A stretch of DNA of 64,000 bases from Acanthaster planci (taxonomy: Eukaryota > Echinodermata > Asteroidea > Valvatida > Acanthasteridae): NCBI RefSeq assembly GCF_001949145.1, contig NW_019091417.1, positions 340,463 to 404,462 of the forward strand, written 5' to 3'. This document shows positions 10,344 through 24,611 of this stretch, piece after piece; the first letter of the stretch is position 1; every line of letters begins with the position of its first letter. The translations under genes were made by a program, and so were the position numbers. The notes under the pieces are model-generated. The model saw only the letters and a program-made list of their open reading frames with translations. It did no database searches and had not been told where the DNA came from.

Positions 10344-13300
10344 GGTAACAGGATGAAGGTTCCAAATGGTAACATCCAATTCCGGCCAGCGCGTTGAGTT
10401 TCATTCATGAAATCCCCAAATAAGTAATTTTGGTGGCAAATCTGTTGACAATCAGTTCCATTAAAGTGATCATGTTTACATTATTTGTAATTGCCAAAGG
10501 CTAGAAACATATCTGTGTGAAAGTTTGTAATGCAGGGTTCCTACAGCCTGGAAAAGTCATGGAATTTCATTGTCCTTTAGGTGCAGGAACCCTGGTAATG
10601 TACCATCAGATGAAAGCAAGCCTGTAACTATCACAGTACTGACAGTGTTGATATGTTGTGACCTTGGTATCTGACAGATGGCCAGGAAGAAATCTGTCTG
10701 ATTGCCATTAAGAAATCTGTCCAAACGTATTGCATGTTTGACAGATGAAAGCAGTTCATGTACTTTGAAGCAGGCTAACATCTTTGAACCAGCTTTCTTG
10801 AAAGTAGGTTTAAATCTGTCTCAATCACTTATCTCAGTTCAAGTGAATGCTGTGTAGGTTTTCTTAGTGATTCATTGGATGATTCAAACATGTACACATG
10901 AAGCTGTCTTTTCTACATTTTTTTTTTTTACTTAAATGTTTTTCAAGGAATATCTACATGCTTCAAAGCATAAAAAAAAGACACGATAATCAAAAAACAG
11001 TGTTTGGGGTGTCATATTTGTATATGCTTGATAAGTGTGGACATACTGAATAACTAATTCTTTGACTGCAACAAAGAAAATTCAAGCAAGGAATACGACA
11101 TCCACAAGGCAAGCGTGCATGTATGTTTACATCTTTCTATTCCAGACGATGTGCACTGCATTCATTTCTTGCCTTTTCTACCCTCAGAATTTAGCTGCTT
11201 GGGGGTGGTCACTTAGCTCAAAATGGAAGCCCATTTGGACCATGTTTTGACATAGATGGCTCCACAAATGAAAACAGTTTCTGCCCTTCTAGGTCGCCAT
11301 CAACACAGTTGAGAGGAGGGAGACAATTGTGTGAAAGTTGTCTCTCCGGAAAGACGTAGGGCCACTGCCTGGGGTTACATTGATAATTAATCGAACAACT
11401 GCCACCACACAAAAAAAATGAGCGTAAACATGTCGCTTCAACATGAAACCGAGGCACTCTGGTTAAACCCCCTAAAATATCACGCCGTGTTTTCTCTCAT
11501 CACAATCATTAGACAAAGTGCCTTGAGTGTGTACAGCATTTCAGCTCACAGCTTTCCTCTGCTGTTTCAACTCACAAGAAAGTGCTTGTGTTTGTGAGTG
11601 TAGCCCAGTTTGAGAAAAGTGGGCCAGCAAGTGGAAAATACACATTTTTCCACATACATGCCTGTTTTTTTTTTCATGTATTCACTTGGATACATCACCT
11701 TGATCCCATGTTGCTGTACACACCTTAAGTGGGGACCAGAACGGCTGAATATTATAATTAATGTACTTACAGAAAGGACTATTAAAGTTGATAGTGCAGT
11801 GACCCATCATATTAGTTAAACTTGATCGTTACCATCAATGTTGCTAACCACTACAAACAGAACATACTTGAAGTAACCCACGCCGTTGATTTCATGTGAC
11901 AGGCTGTTTGATACTGTTTGGTAGTATGAGCAAGCTGTTGAATTGAAAGCTTTCCCTTTAATAAGTACAGTACCTATGGTAAGAAGGAGGCTGTACGGAA
12001 CTCTATCATGGGGCAGCCATCTTAGTTTTCCACCGTTGAAAGTAATAAGACAAGCCTAACTGCCTGACTGAATCTGGAAGGAAATTAGTCTGTTTCCTTT
12101 TATCTATATATAGAGTTGTATTACTTTTGTCATTTGATGTACAGGGGAAAAACAAAAATGGCAGCATCATGATAACGTCTGTAGCCTGCTGGGACAAAGC
12201 TAGAACCATTATTGTTTGGGGGGGAGCAATTTTTCATTAAAATTTTATGGCTTTTCTGAGGGATGAAAACTACATTGTAGGGTTCTTTACACACATTTGA
12301 AGGAAGGGAAATGAAACAGACCAATAAATGGCCCCTCTGTCCGTAAAAAAAATGGGGCTTTTTGGGGGGGTGGGGTTGGATGGCCCCTGTTTGGCCCCCT
12401 AGATCTGCAACAAGGGGGTGAGAGGAAAGTACTGTATATCAGAAGTTTATTTTTGGAATACACTTTTAGAGGATCATTTTCCAGTTTGAAGATGCTTCAA
12501 GACTAGACATTCCATGCTGTGATGAATCAGCATACATGTATATGGCTCCCTGACCAACCACGTATTTGACTGCTTCTAAAACCTTTGGTGTTCAAAGTTT
12601 ATGTACATGTAGACTATTGTAGTGATCTTCCACTCATCAACCCCCACCTTTCTACATCATCAGTGTTAAAACAACACTTGATGAACAGTCCAAATGTAAT
12701 CACAGTGATTTCAAGTGGCCTGCCACAGTTTGTTTTGACACAGTCGGTGATCATGGAGTGTGGCTCTATGTACATGTATATCATGATGATTGAAGTGAGT
12801 GTGTGTGTGTGGGGGGGTGTTACCATGTCATTCTTTATTACATGTATTTAACTTGTCCCAGGCTGTTTTGTTTGAACATCCAGTTTTACACAGTAGCATA
12901 CATGGAGAGTGTTTACTTTGTTGGTGGAACATGTTAACAAAGTTCCTGATGCCGGTGAAAGAAAGAAACAGCCACAGGAGTCACTCTGACAGTGGCAAAT
13001 ACTCTACAAATAACTCCTGTGCCAATGCAAACTATGCTTAATCTGTAAACACAGGAAAACACCTTGTGTACTGTGGTTGTAATCCTCTGTGAATGAAGCA
13101 CTCTGACCCGTTGTGTCATGTGGTAAGTTGATGGAGAACCATTAGTGAAGGCTTCTGGCTTCATAGATCAGTCCAAAACATAGCTCTATGTTCAAAGCAG
13201 ATTGACTGGCCTGAAGTCATTTAAATTAAAAAACAAATATAAAACGCGCTACCGAAAGTGCTTCACAAATAGGAATGCAGTGATATGAGAAAACTGAAAG

Positions 13301-14086
13301 CTTCTGATTAACGTGCCTTCGGAGTGCTCCAGTTATTCCAGTTTTGGTGTAGCCTAGTGCCTTGCTTGTGCTGAATGTGTAGAACTGGAAAGTGCCTTAG
13401 TTGCTTTAGATTCCATTGCATCAATTAGCCAAAGATTAGATTCACTTTCTCAAACAAATAAAATAGTTATAAATAATCAGAGTGCCTATTAATTCCAGTG
13501 TTTATACAGTATGAGATTGTGCAGTAATTGCAAGTAGATTCTATACTAAGCACTGGCTGCTGTCTAAATATCTGTCTGTGGACGTTAAAGACTTTCAGTG
13601 ACACCGTTACACAGCTATGTTAAAGAAGTTTTTCAGGCAGTTTGTCTTTAGTGAAAAGGATAAAGGATACAAGTTGAGCATGATCCGTGCGGATCTCTTT
13701 CCTAACCTCAGCAGAGCCAGAATTTCATCCGCCATTTTTTATTTTGATTTCGATATCAATAGAGCTGTGAACAACTGACCGCCTCTCTCACCCCAGGTCA
13801 AAGTAAACACTACTTTCAAGTCGTCGATCCCAGTCTTGTAATACTCCAATAAGAAATCAGAGCAGTCCTCGTAAGGCAAGCTGCAGATGACACATTTTGA
13901 GTGGTGCTTATCAAAATAGGCTAACCTGTGTGGGACTCGGCATCCTGGCCTACTAAGCAGATGTAGATCATATCCCATCTTGCACGCTTCCGGTGCAAAG
14001 CCTGTTGCCTAGCTGAAGAGCAATCTGTGTGCTTGTGTAAAGAACACTCACCGTGCTGTCGACTTTGGGCCAAGATGTCGTTGTTT

Positions 14087-14092
14087 AATAAA
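14087..14092 (+). terminator. Candidate poly(A) signal AATAAA (proximal)
   Basis: Canonical hexamer 3.7 kb after the SPATA18-like stop codon, followed by GCTGCTC and then a TGTTTCTG run. It is one of several AATAAA hexamers in this AT-rich stretch. Confidence 0.3.
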
Positions 14093-15156
14093 GAAGCTGC
14101 TCAAAAAAGATGTTTCTGATTCGAGTCTGTGGCAGTGAATGGTGCTCATGCACAGATATGTGCATTCTTTCATTTGCACGTGAATCAGAAAGAGTCTGTA
14201 GACATCACACTTTTAACATTTTTAGCTAAATATTACCGGTTAAAAGAACAAACATAAAACATGCACAGTATTCTCACAGCGCACATTGGCTGAAGTTTCA
14301 AATTCATTATTCGGTACATATACCTTGTTTTAGCTGCCTCTCTTTATGCACAGTATCTCAGAGACCCATGAGAAATGTTTTTGAAGAATATGAGGTCTCA
14401 ACGAATCATACGTTTGTCACTGGTTTCAAAGTGCAACGTCTTCTGTTGTACAATTAAGAAAATGTGACTACAAACGTCATCCAATGCTGCAGTTGGATTC
14501 TGTATAATTGAATAATTACCTTAATATATAAAAACTGTATAACTTGAGATTATCAACTTAATGATGTGTGCTTTTTATAGTCGTTTTGAGTTTATTTTTA
14601 TTTGGAAGTAACTGATTCCAAAACAAGGTGTTCAATCGCAAAATGTAAAGCAGTGGAATATACTGTAGTTGTATTCAGTTTGCAGTGATAAGACCTTTGT
14701 GAATAACTTTCTTTGATGTGTGAGATCTTGTAGTATGTACTAAGAGTTGCTAGCTTGTAAACCAGTTGCAAAGTCGATGCATGTAATATGAGGCTTATTA
14801 ATTGCTATGAATTTCCCCCAGTAGACAGATAGGGCTTAATGAAAAATTGTAAAACTGGCGTCTAACTAGAAAGCCGACTGAATAATTTCAAGATTTACTT
14901 CTTTTATTATGAATAGAAAGAGAGATCTTACTATAACATTGATCGAGAATGTAGCAGTATTACTTACAATCCGAGCCATTCCTTCCAGTACGTATTTATT
15001 TTACAATGATTTTAGTTAAAGGTCTGTAGCCAACTTTGACTTTTGTATAATTTGTGAAAAATTTTTATGGTACTTGTGTTCGTTTTATCCATTTCTGAGT
15101 GAATTTATATATTTTGCACTTTATAACCTGAGATAATGTCAACCATTTTGTCAGGG

Positions 15157-15162
15157 AATAAA
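15157..15162 (+). terminator. Candidate poly(A) signal AATAAA (distal)
   Basis: Canonical hexamer followed within 10 bases by GATTGTGAGTTG, a GT-rich downstream element. It coincides with the end of the TACATGTA-rich region, which makes it a plausible end of the SPATA18-like transcript. Confidence 0.4.
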
Positions 15163-15228
15163 CAAGATTGTGAGTTGAAATCCATCTCAAAGTAGAATTT
15201 TTTTCTTTTGGCATAAATGTAGCTCTTT

Positions 15229-15435
15229 ACAGTGGTGCACCCAGGATTTGACACGGGTGGGGGTGCTCGGACCGGGCTTTACCCCCCAAAAGAGCTCATG
15301 ATGCTTACATTCTCGGTTGTGCCACAGGGGAATGGGATATACGGCACTTCTGTCAGAGATGTAGGTATATATTGTACCTTCTTTTTTCAGAGCACCAACC
15401 CCCCAGGGGGCAGAACCCGCCAGGTGCGCCATTGG
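15229..15435. mobile_element. Possible MITE with imperfect terminal repeats
   Basis: The left end reads CAGTGGTGCACCCAGGAT; the right end, on the other strand, reads CAATGGCGCACCTGGCGG, about three-quarters identical. G- and C-runs follow each end, as in many invertebrate MITEs. Possible short duplication CTTTA/CTTAG. The superfamily is not assigned. Confidence 0.4.
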
Positions 15436-17095
15436 CTTAGTCATATTAATAGTCAAATAGTCAAATTTCTACTCCTATTAAGTGGAAATGCTTGAAAATA
15501 TTGACACCAGTTTCTGGTTTAGGTTATTGAAAAGTGCACATTTTAGACATTGAAAATCTTCCACTCCGTTCCTTTAAAATATTTAGGCGCTGAGGCTCTG
15601 ACATCCCAGGAAGAAAATCTTGAAGTGTTTTTCCGTTTTCCGAACGCATTTCGCACTTAAAATGTTTTTAAATTAAAAACATAGGCCTATAGGCGTACTG
15701 TCAGAGAATTTTTGGTCATAAAAGTCGTTCAGTATACTTGAAAAGTCTTGCAGTGTTTGTGCCGTTACATTAAAGTTTCTTCCTAACAGACTTTTGTGAA
15801 TATTCAACTTGTATTTGCTTAAACCCGATAGGCACAAAAATTATGCCACAGTATGAATGGACAAGGGCTGCATAAAAGACTTGCATGGCCCCTTTAACGG
15901 TGGAATTGCACCAGCGGTAGCCTTCACTAATAATTAATTAAACCATTTCAGCCTTTATGATTTAACCATGGTGAATGAACGTAGATAGTCAGTCGTGCAT
16001 GCATGACCTAGTCTCGCGGAAATAGGTAGTCATATTCTGGCTGGATTTGTCTAGTCTTGTCTCCATCCTTGAAATAATTAACCAGGAAGACAAACGGTCC
16101 CACAGGCTTGCCACTTCGTTAGGCACTGAAGACAGGAGAAACAGTGGAAGCAAAAAATGTGACTTTTGTGATTGTCGTGCGTGATGTTAATATTTTCAAC
16201 TACTAGAATCATCTCGCAGGTGCTTACAAAATAGGCTATTAAAATGTAAGGCATTCTAGCAAAAGATGTGGAACTGCAAGGAGACAGGCTTTAGGAGAGA
16301 AAAAATGGAGCGAAAAACAAATAAATACGAAACAATACAAAGCAAATCAACTGGAAATTCAACAAAAGTAAAAAGCAGTACTCTCGATTTTCCGATTTAT
16401 TTGTATTTGTCATTTTTGACCGACCCTGCACTACAATACTGTGTGCATGTAGTAAAATAGTACTATGGAAAGGATTTTTTTGAGGAAAATCAAGAACCAT
16501 TTTATTCGCGAATAGAAAAACACCGAAAGTTTTTAACGACTTCATTATTCCGAACTCTCCCCGGATGTGTCGTTTTTTCTTCCTAATAACACCGTGGGTT
16601 TATGCATTTCACAACGAGCTTCAAGGAATTGATAACGCAAGGAATGCTAGATTTGCATCCCCAGCAATATCGAACATAAACATTCGTAATTATTGATGCA
16701 AAGTTATATGGGGGAGCTTGTTAATTATTACGTTACCTCACAGTCTAAGGGAATCGAATGTTACAACGATAAGGAAAGGTAAACGCAGGATGCAGGGAAT
16801 ATCCACGGCCGATAAGCAAGAGGTCGAACAGGGCAATTCTATGACGTTAGCACAGTCGTAATTTGATGAACGATAGAGTTTTCAAGCAATAAACCCCGAA
16901 GGGCTGTAAAACTAAAGCGACTTGTTCTAGAGTTCCATGTTGATTGGAACGTTTTTATGTCTACGCATTGGGAACTCCAATGACACTGATAATCATCACA
17001 TTGTGGAATGCAAGGATATAACAACTATATAGTTTAGCACAATTCGGGCAGAAAAGGTCGTTTTCTAACGGACCACTAACCTGCCGGGTTCTGAG

Positions 17096-17204
17096 ATTGT
17101 TCCTGATAATATCCCACCATCCATCTCGTGTAAAGATGTGGCTGGTGGCACTGCTGAACGGTACACGGTGGCAGGGGCAGCCAGGCAGAGTGTGGTTGTG
17201 ATAG
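17096..17204 (+). CDS. Weak candidate coding exon
   Basis: An open frame gives IVPDNIPPSISCKDVAGGTA, then a stretch ending RQSVVVI, and meets a good donor, ATAG|GTAAGA, one base into the next codon. The proposed acceptor, TTCTGAG, is mediocre. No flanking exon was found, and the family is not recognised. It may be chance in a locally GC-richer patch. Confidence 0.2.
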
Positions 17205-19402
17205 GTAAGACCTCAATGGAAACATTTTATCATAACAGACAACCAAATCACCAGAAAAAATGTCGTGAGTTTCACCTTCACGTGCGCTATATATTCCCTC
17301 CTGCAGAATGTTCACCGGTCAAATCAGCTCTCCAGTGGACAAAAACAGCTTGCAAAAACTTCTGTCATGCTATTTTGTAATCAAGGAGCAAGATTTGGGT
17401 GAAGGGTAAATTCGATTTTGCTGATATTACAATGTAGAAACATACAGGCTATATAAAATAGCATTGCTGACATTTCTTCCGAAATATTTTGCCTCCCGGT
17501 ATGCCGTTTTCCAAGGAAATTGAGGATATTGGGTTTTGGATAATAAATGCACTAGTAAGACCTATCCCCTAAAAAAGTAGGTATTATCTGGGACCCCTAA
17601 GTCGCCTAATTGAACGACAATGTGACAAGGCCTCCGTACATTACGCCCGCCGTCTGCATGTAAGCCCAACTAGTCAAGGTTTTCGTGATAAGATTATTCA
17701 GTCGAGATTATAATTCGATCTCCTGGATTCAAATTGAATCTGGATGAATGTCAGTGCAGGTGTGCAGCACAAATATTGATTTGGAAAGTAACTGAGTTAT
17801 AAAACAAAACAGCAAGGCTGAGACGTTAAGGCTAAAAAAGTCCGTTGCAATTGCAAGAAAGTTGTCTTGGAAATCCAAAGAACATCTCACACAAACAAAT
17901 GAGTATACAGATATAGAATTATTGAGCTTTTGAAATTAATTAAAAACATACTGTGGACAAACGACTGCATAAAAGGTCAGCAATGAAGTACTCAGGCAGT
18001 GCATGAAAACGAACGGGTGGATGTAATCAATACTAACTCGAAGTAAACCACGACGTAACGTACAAAACGGGATCGGAGCTTCAAATGATTTGACTGGGTA
18101 ATAGTCGAGGGGCATTCGGTCAATTAAAATTTTGCTGAGGTAACACTTGGAAAGTCAAGAACTAACGACAACCTCGCGGACAAGTCTTGTGCCAATCCCT
18201 CATATGATTAGCACGGGTGATACAATGGATTTCATACTAATGATGTAGGGCAAACGCATTCGTGTAGCACATTTTCAGTGCCGATTGAATCTTAAATGTA
18301 ATTCATTTCTCTTCCGTGTGAGCTTCGCCACAGTGTGTTATTCAAAAAGACTACTGAGCGAAGAAACTATAAATGATAAACCTATCCTCATAGATCATAA
18401 TCAATCAGCTTTGCAAGAGGACGTGTAAGGGTTAAGGTTTGTGGAACAAATTTGTGGAAAGGGGCAACCCATCTAACACCACGAATGAACCTATGCACAA
18501 GCATAATTTCGTCGGAATTTTATACGCTTTACCAAGGTTTTATTGACCAAGGAAAGACTGTTTGTTTCATAAGCAGCAGATGACGAGGCGACGAGGCAAG
18601 TTGTTCATTCAGACGGACCGTGACAATGTTCAGTGGATGGCACCGTGTTGCTAGGGAGCATGCGTTGTGTGATCACCGTACGTGAGAGTTGGTACGTGGA
18701 TAAGGCTACCTCCTTCCTACTTCAGCACGCACGGCTCACAACATCCCGGAGCACGCACGGATGATGTAGTCACGCTTTGCAGGCTCCATCCATGGCACTC
18801 GTCCAACAGTTCAACTTTAATTTGCTCACACCCATTTTTGGCGTCCAGGCAGTACCTCTGGCGTAATGGTTCTTGTGCATTCCGATGGATTTCGACACTG
18901 GTAGCCTAACCGAACCTGGTACCAACGCCATTCACTTCCTAACACATCCAGTACACGTCCAATCCACCTTAGCAATCGATGGCCCCGTAGTATTCTCCGC
19001 AGCCACGGAATAATACCAGCAAGCATGGAGATACAACCACGGTGACGTAATGCAATCGAACAGAGTTTAATTAACCCTAGTGCATAATGTTGATGTACAA
19101 AAATGATAACCTTTGTAAATTAGTACAGGAATACCAGGGAGCAGGAACTACGCCGTGTACACAGCATCGCGGTTGATTTCAAAGACTCACTAATAGATAC
19201 GAGTGATTCATTAGATGCCTTATATCGCCAAAGGTGTGTTGATCAGACAGTACTTCACAGTTGTGATAATGATGTGAGAGGTTTGTGCCAATTTTACAGT
19301 CAACTAAAGACCACTCCTGTGATAGAGCATCTGTGGCGAGTGGCTTGGTAGAGACATCTCTCTCAAGAAGCAAGTTTCTCCGTAGGCTAACATACCAACA
19401 GG

Positions 19403-19446
19403 ATGCCAGGTACGAAGAAAGAACTTAAGAAGCGAAGAGACTTAAG
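19403..19446 (+). CDS. Candidate first coding exon (MPGTKKELKKRRDL)
   Basis: An ATG opens a very basic 14-residue frame, MPGTKKELKKRRDL, and ends AG at a strong donor, AAG|GTGAGA. Purine-rich basic starts joined to a consensus donor are typical of real first exons, but no partner exon was found. Joining to the acceptor at 26144 gives a stop after five codons, so a short upstream ORF in a receptor 5' UTR is one reading. Confidence 0.25.
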
Positions 19447-21124
19447 GTGAGACCTTCCTGGGCCGATATACGGATGTGTATATTGCATCCGTGTAGGTGT
19501 GCTTAGGTAAATATTGGTTAGATTAATGGAGTCTGAGCGGGGCATTGCGGGTTGAATTAACGAGATGGGTCCCCCGCAGCAAAATGTCTGGATTGTTTGG
19601 ATTAGCAGTAATTCGCATACAGGTGTATAGATATAAGAAAGTGTAAAAAGAATATGTTGGTTGAAACTCTTACTCCTTCAAACATTATTACTCAATTTGA
19701 TGGATTTTAAGTCCAAAAAGCCAAGGCTAAAGATGGATACCGGTGTTTGTGTGCATTGTGCAACACCAAACAGCTAAGACACGTTCTTGTAAACATCGCC
19801 GTTTTTTCTACCAGTTATGTAAGAACTAAAGAAAACTGCATTTCTATAGCGCCTATTCGTCAATTTGGAAAAGACGTTCACAGTAAAATGTTTGAGGATT
19901 AGAGATATTTGATTCATAGAGCGAAGAATCATGAATGGAATTTAATGGCGTTATTTTGATTGTTTACGAAAACCTTGCTATATCAGTGCTAAACAATAAG
20001 TCATTACTCACACAATAGTCCCGATAGCTTTCTTTTACTCCATTTTTCATGGACTGAATACAACGTAGTGACTGATGCAGTTATCAACCCCAATAAAAAT
20101 TATCCTACATAGGGAAGGAATAATTCTCGCAAGCCTGTAGGCCGACACATAAAACAGGCGTCATTTCTTGAACTGCAGACAAAACTGCTGCTTGGGTATG
20201 CTCTAAGCTTCTCATCTTATCATGAAATATAAAAAAAATCAACAAAATAAAAAAAATAAAAAGTAAGCGATTATTCATGGGATTGGGTATGTTCTACCGA
20301 TTAAGTGAGTAATAACTTACTACGCTGGCTGAATCATCATTATCAAATACCCTGACCACGATGACCATCATTCTCCCTATACATGCACAAAATCGAATCG
20401 AAATGCCGTCCAACCTAAGAGCATGTTGGATCCATTATGCTGGAGGGTGATGACTGCCAGGAGGTGTGCTCCCTGTGGATATCTAAGTGACTATGGGGAA
20501 TCCTGTCTCTATGCAGTAACATCGAGCAACGTGTTGCTATGGGTCGCTTACATGTATTGCAAGCAAGCGCACATTATAGGAAAAGTGAGCCAGAAAGACG
20601 TTGATGCTATATAGGTCATGGACGTAAATAGGGAATCGTGTGTAAAGATACAGCCTTCGTCAAACACTATTATTTAAATTTGTTCCGGAATCTTTGCAGT
20701 TGACTATATTCTGCTACCTTTTTTGGTGTACTTTACGGCTCTCTTCAATCTATTAAATGCGATGGGATTTTGTTTGGCATTTACTACTAAGTTATCAATG
20801 TTTAAATGCGTAACGAAACTATAACGTCGTTAATTATCTCAAAACGTTAGAACTCTGAACCACACCCTAACGATGGCTTTAAATAACAAAATAGTTATAC
20901 GTGTACAATTGCTTACACGTGAGCCAAAAATATGAAAATACCACACACATTTTAAATCACCAGAAAAATCAGAGCTCGTTTACACAGCTTTTACATTTTC
21001 GACTTTCATGATTTTCATGAGTGGAAATCTCCCACTCTCTGATTTATGTTACTTCATTCAAAAGAAACCAATTAGCTAAATCCTTGTGTTTTTAACAGTA
21101 ATTACACAAATTTTAAGGTACATA

Positions 21125-21298
21125 ATGAGCATTTCCAACGGGAAGTTATCTAGAACAGCTAAGCGCAGTGTACTTCAGAACTTTCAGGTCTTTTTGCGTG
21201 AGCTGGACGTGGTCAGTTTACTGTCAATAGAGTATGTGTCTCCAGGGGTCTGTTTCATAGCGTGCGTGCTGCGCCCCGTGTGTTTGAAGAGTCGCTCG
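21125..21298 (+). CDS. Weak candidate coding exon
   Basis: From ATG at 21125, 58 codons are open (MSISNGKLSRTAKRSVLQNF at the start, a hydrophobic VCFIACVLRPVCL near the end) up to a perfect donor, TCG|GTAAGT. No similarity is recognised and no downstream partner is established. The surrounding base composition is slightly richer in GC than its neighbours. Confidence 0.2.
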
Positions 21299-24200
21299 GT
21301 AAGTGCAGTCCTGTACATTGGATGCAGCACAAGACGGACGCGTGGAGGGTATGACGAGGCTCAGATTTCAACCGAAACACAGATGGGAGGCAGCTGCTTA
21401 CGCCTTATTTCAATTTGATCTGATCACGGACGGACTGAGTAAATATACCTCATTAAGACAAATTTGATGCAATCATCAACACCAATGAATATTTAAGTGT
21501 TTTGAGTTCTGTTATTTTAAAGAAGACATGCATCACTTGAAAATATATTGAATCGTCTCCAGTATTATACAAGGAGGGAAATGTGTCGGCGTTATAGTTA
21601 CGATACGCCTGCCTACCCGCATTGTATCAAGTTGTATGCTTACACATGTAGGTCTAAAATGAGAAAGGCCCTACTTTGTTCAAGAGCAGTTTCAAGATGC
21701 ACCGTGTCCTGAGAAAATGCTTCAACCACTCGAATCCCCAAGGGTCAATAAGAAAATAACACCATTCCTTAGGTCACACACAGAAGGAAAAAAATTGTTA
21801 GCACTCGAAATGCTAGCGTGACCTATATCAGGGCGCAGATTGTAAATATACTCGAGTGAGGTGTGTAGGCTTTTACGCTTAGTGGTGAAGCCCCGTATGG
21901 GTCAAAAGCTTTAGAAGTAGGCCTACACGTACAAAAAAATGCACGATAGGCCTACTCAACATGAAACACTGGTTTTTCTAGTTTTGATATGACAGGCACT
22001 AGTTTAGAGATAGGTATAGTGGACACGACCAATAAGCTGAAGTAGTCTAGCTAGCTGTGCCATTCAAATTTACCCATGTCATGGAGGCATAATTCGCATG
22101 AACATTTAGAGTCTTTCTCTGTCTAATGTTTAAATGTTCCTTGAACATATTCACTAAAATTAGATTAGACCATGGCGAAAATCTGGGCGATTTGTGAATA
22201 TTGAATCCCTCACATGAGGACCACAAGGCATAGACCGCCTAGGCAACCCCTTGTTGTACTCAACTCCACCCCAAAAAGTACAAACCATGACCTTCTGCTC
22301 TGAACGTGGTCACGCAAACAAAATAGAGAATATTCCACCATATCATTCTGAAGAACCCTCTTGTCAACAAAACGAGCCAAATCCTAGCGTATATACTAAG
22401 CACCATTTTCCTCTCAGCCTTACACGTTACTGTATTGTAGGCCTATTGTCTTGGTGTACCATCCTCAAAAATGTTATCTGCATACAAAAATGTGAAAATA
22501 AAATTCAAAACTTAATGACGAAAAGACACATCTGAAGTTTGAAATGTTGAATTTTTAAAAAGGGCAAAAAAGACTAGAGCAACTGGTCATTAATATTTTG
22601 ATAAGTTGTGTGATAAGTTTAAAAGACCAAGCGCTGTTTAAACTGTTAAACAGCCTAGGTTAATTAGAGTTTAAGACTTCAGGTTGTACCTAATTTTAAT
22701 TACTTTTAAACCATTGGGACAATTGTTCAAAGGTGCTTGTCTACGGATGATGCTGCAAGTTTCTCCGTGAAATATATCTGTAAGTTTAAAAGACGTATAC
22801 TAAAATAATCGCCTTTCTGACTCGGCGTTTCCAAATTACTATCGTGCGTGTTTCTTTGACCTAACCCTTAACCTACACGAGAAGAAAATGCTTTCTTGCA
22901 GTGGGCAAGTAAAAGCCTTGTTCATTATTCCAGTGCACTGACTTTCATAATAATATGAATTCAAACAACATTAATGAAATAATAAATCTAGCGTTCCGAA
23001 ATGAAATTGTCTTTCAATCTAATTATACCGTGCAAACCAATTCGTGCAACCTACAGTTTCGAATATTTACTAAAACAGAAACAAACAGAAAAACCAAACC
23101 AAAACGTGAACCATGGAAACAGGGAATGTGCCGCCTTTAATTATAGTTGTAGTGTCTTCCGGAGGCAAACGACGGAATTGAATCTTCACCCAAGAGGTCA
23201 CATGATCAATCAGTTACGCCAAAGTAGCTCCCCTAGACACATGAATAAAACTGTACGATTCACACCTTGCTTGCAAATGCCTCTTGGAAATGGGCTTGTA
23301 TAACCTCTAGCAAAAAGAGACAAGGAAATGTGGGTCGTGCTTAATGTTCAATTCATGTCCAAATTCACCCAAAACGGACATCATTTCATTTATGTATTCA
23401 ATACATATAGTTCATGTATTGACATGGGAAGTGGAAAAATTCAAGACAAGGTTACTTAAATAACTCATTATACCATTAAAAAAACACTGGGCGTAAAAAA
23501 TCAAACCAATAATTTTCTCTCATGTCTAACTTTGTAACAAGAATATGTATAACACGTTTTAACTCGAAAAGCTATTTACTGTCCTCAATTACGAATTCTC
23601 GGTCAAAAAAGGAATGCAATTAAGTTCTCTATAAAGACACACTCGGGAGCAATATACAAATTCAAATTAAAACATTAAGGGACATTCTGGAAACTCTTCA
23701 TGTGTAATTTATCAATGTCTTCACTGTGATATCCATTCGCTGTGTTCGTTAACATGAAAAAGTCATTACGGGCAGAAGGTTAAAGTATTATCTTACATGG
23801 AGCATAACCATGACTGCGCGGCTACAACTTATTTAATAGCACAATTATGACATTGCCTTAAACAACCAATTTCACTGGACATTGTGGATATGCACACGGC
23901 ATTCGCACTGTGGAAGAGCGTGACATTAGTCAACCAGTCTGGCGAGAAAGCCCCTGGTAATCTTCCACACCCGTTACCTCAGAGGATGAAAATATCAAGT
24001 AATGCACCGGGCAAATAAATATTGCACATCTCAGACCCGTTCAGTTTTTGACTCAAACTGTACATTTACCCAGCAGTGTTGGTTAAGTTATATTCCTCAG
24101 AGCGACGTACCCAGTTGTGAAGTATATAGAAAATAATGAATATACGAAATAACAATTATTACAACCAACGAGACATAAATGGTACATAAATTGCGCAAAC

Positions 24201-24611
24201 AGATGTGCATTTCATCAATTAATAAGACATCCAACTAAGGAATTTCTGCTGGACAGTTGGATTTCTCAATGCGTCAACGAATGAAAATCGGTTTCAATTC
24301 CCTACTGTCCCCTGAACTCAAATTGAACCAACTCCCAAGAGCTTTCACCCGCGATGATGAGTGTCTAACTTCCAAATACAATTTCCTCGACATCTTTGCT
24401 TGTTGTGGTAACGCCCACGGATAAAACTCCCTTGAATGTTATAATCTCCTAAAAAGAGCAGATTGTTCCATTTCAATATGTTAAAGACTTGACAGTGAAA
24501 GAATATATACCTGAAACATAGCGCTTCAACCAGCAAGAAATCTTTAAGCTACATATACATGGAATGATGTATTTCATGTAGTAAGTCTACTAGAACTTTC
24601 CAGTGACTCTA

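Larger units (their letters stand above)
10344..15180 (+). other. Probable long 3' UTR and downstream region of the SPATA18-like gene
   Basis: No coding frame follows the stop codon. AT-rich text with TACATGTA copies runs to a typical cleavage region: AATAAA at 15157-15162 followed by GT-rich GATTGTGAGTTG. An earlier AATAAA is at 14087-14092. UTR extent is inferred; transcripts could end earlier. A GT microsatellite with a G-run lies at 12795-12817. Confidence 0.45.
15436..24611. other. Mostly non-coding interval, 9 kb
   Basis: AT-rich DNA without recognised protein families. Weak exon candidates at 17096-17204, 19403-19446 and 21125-21298 are listed separately. There is an A-rich low-complexity patch near 20225-20265. 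Four copies of TAGGCCTA occur (about 15683, 21920, 21950, 22439). The interval could hold upstream exons or regulatory DNA of the receptor at 26281. Confidence 0.5.

Noticed and set aside
15187-15495. Open frames on both strands around 15.2-15.5 kb
   Set aside because: They coincide with the probable MITE and its G/C-runs; no protein motif.
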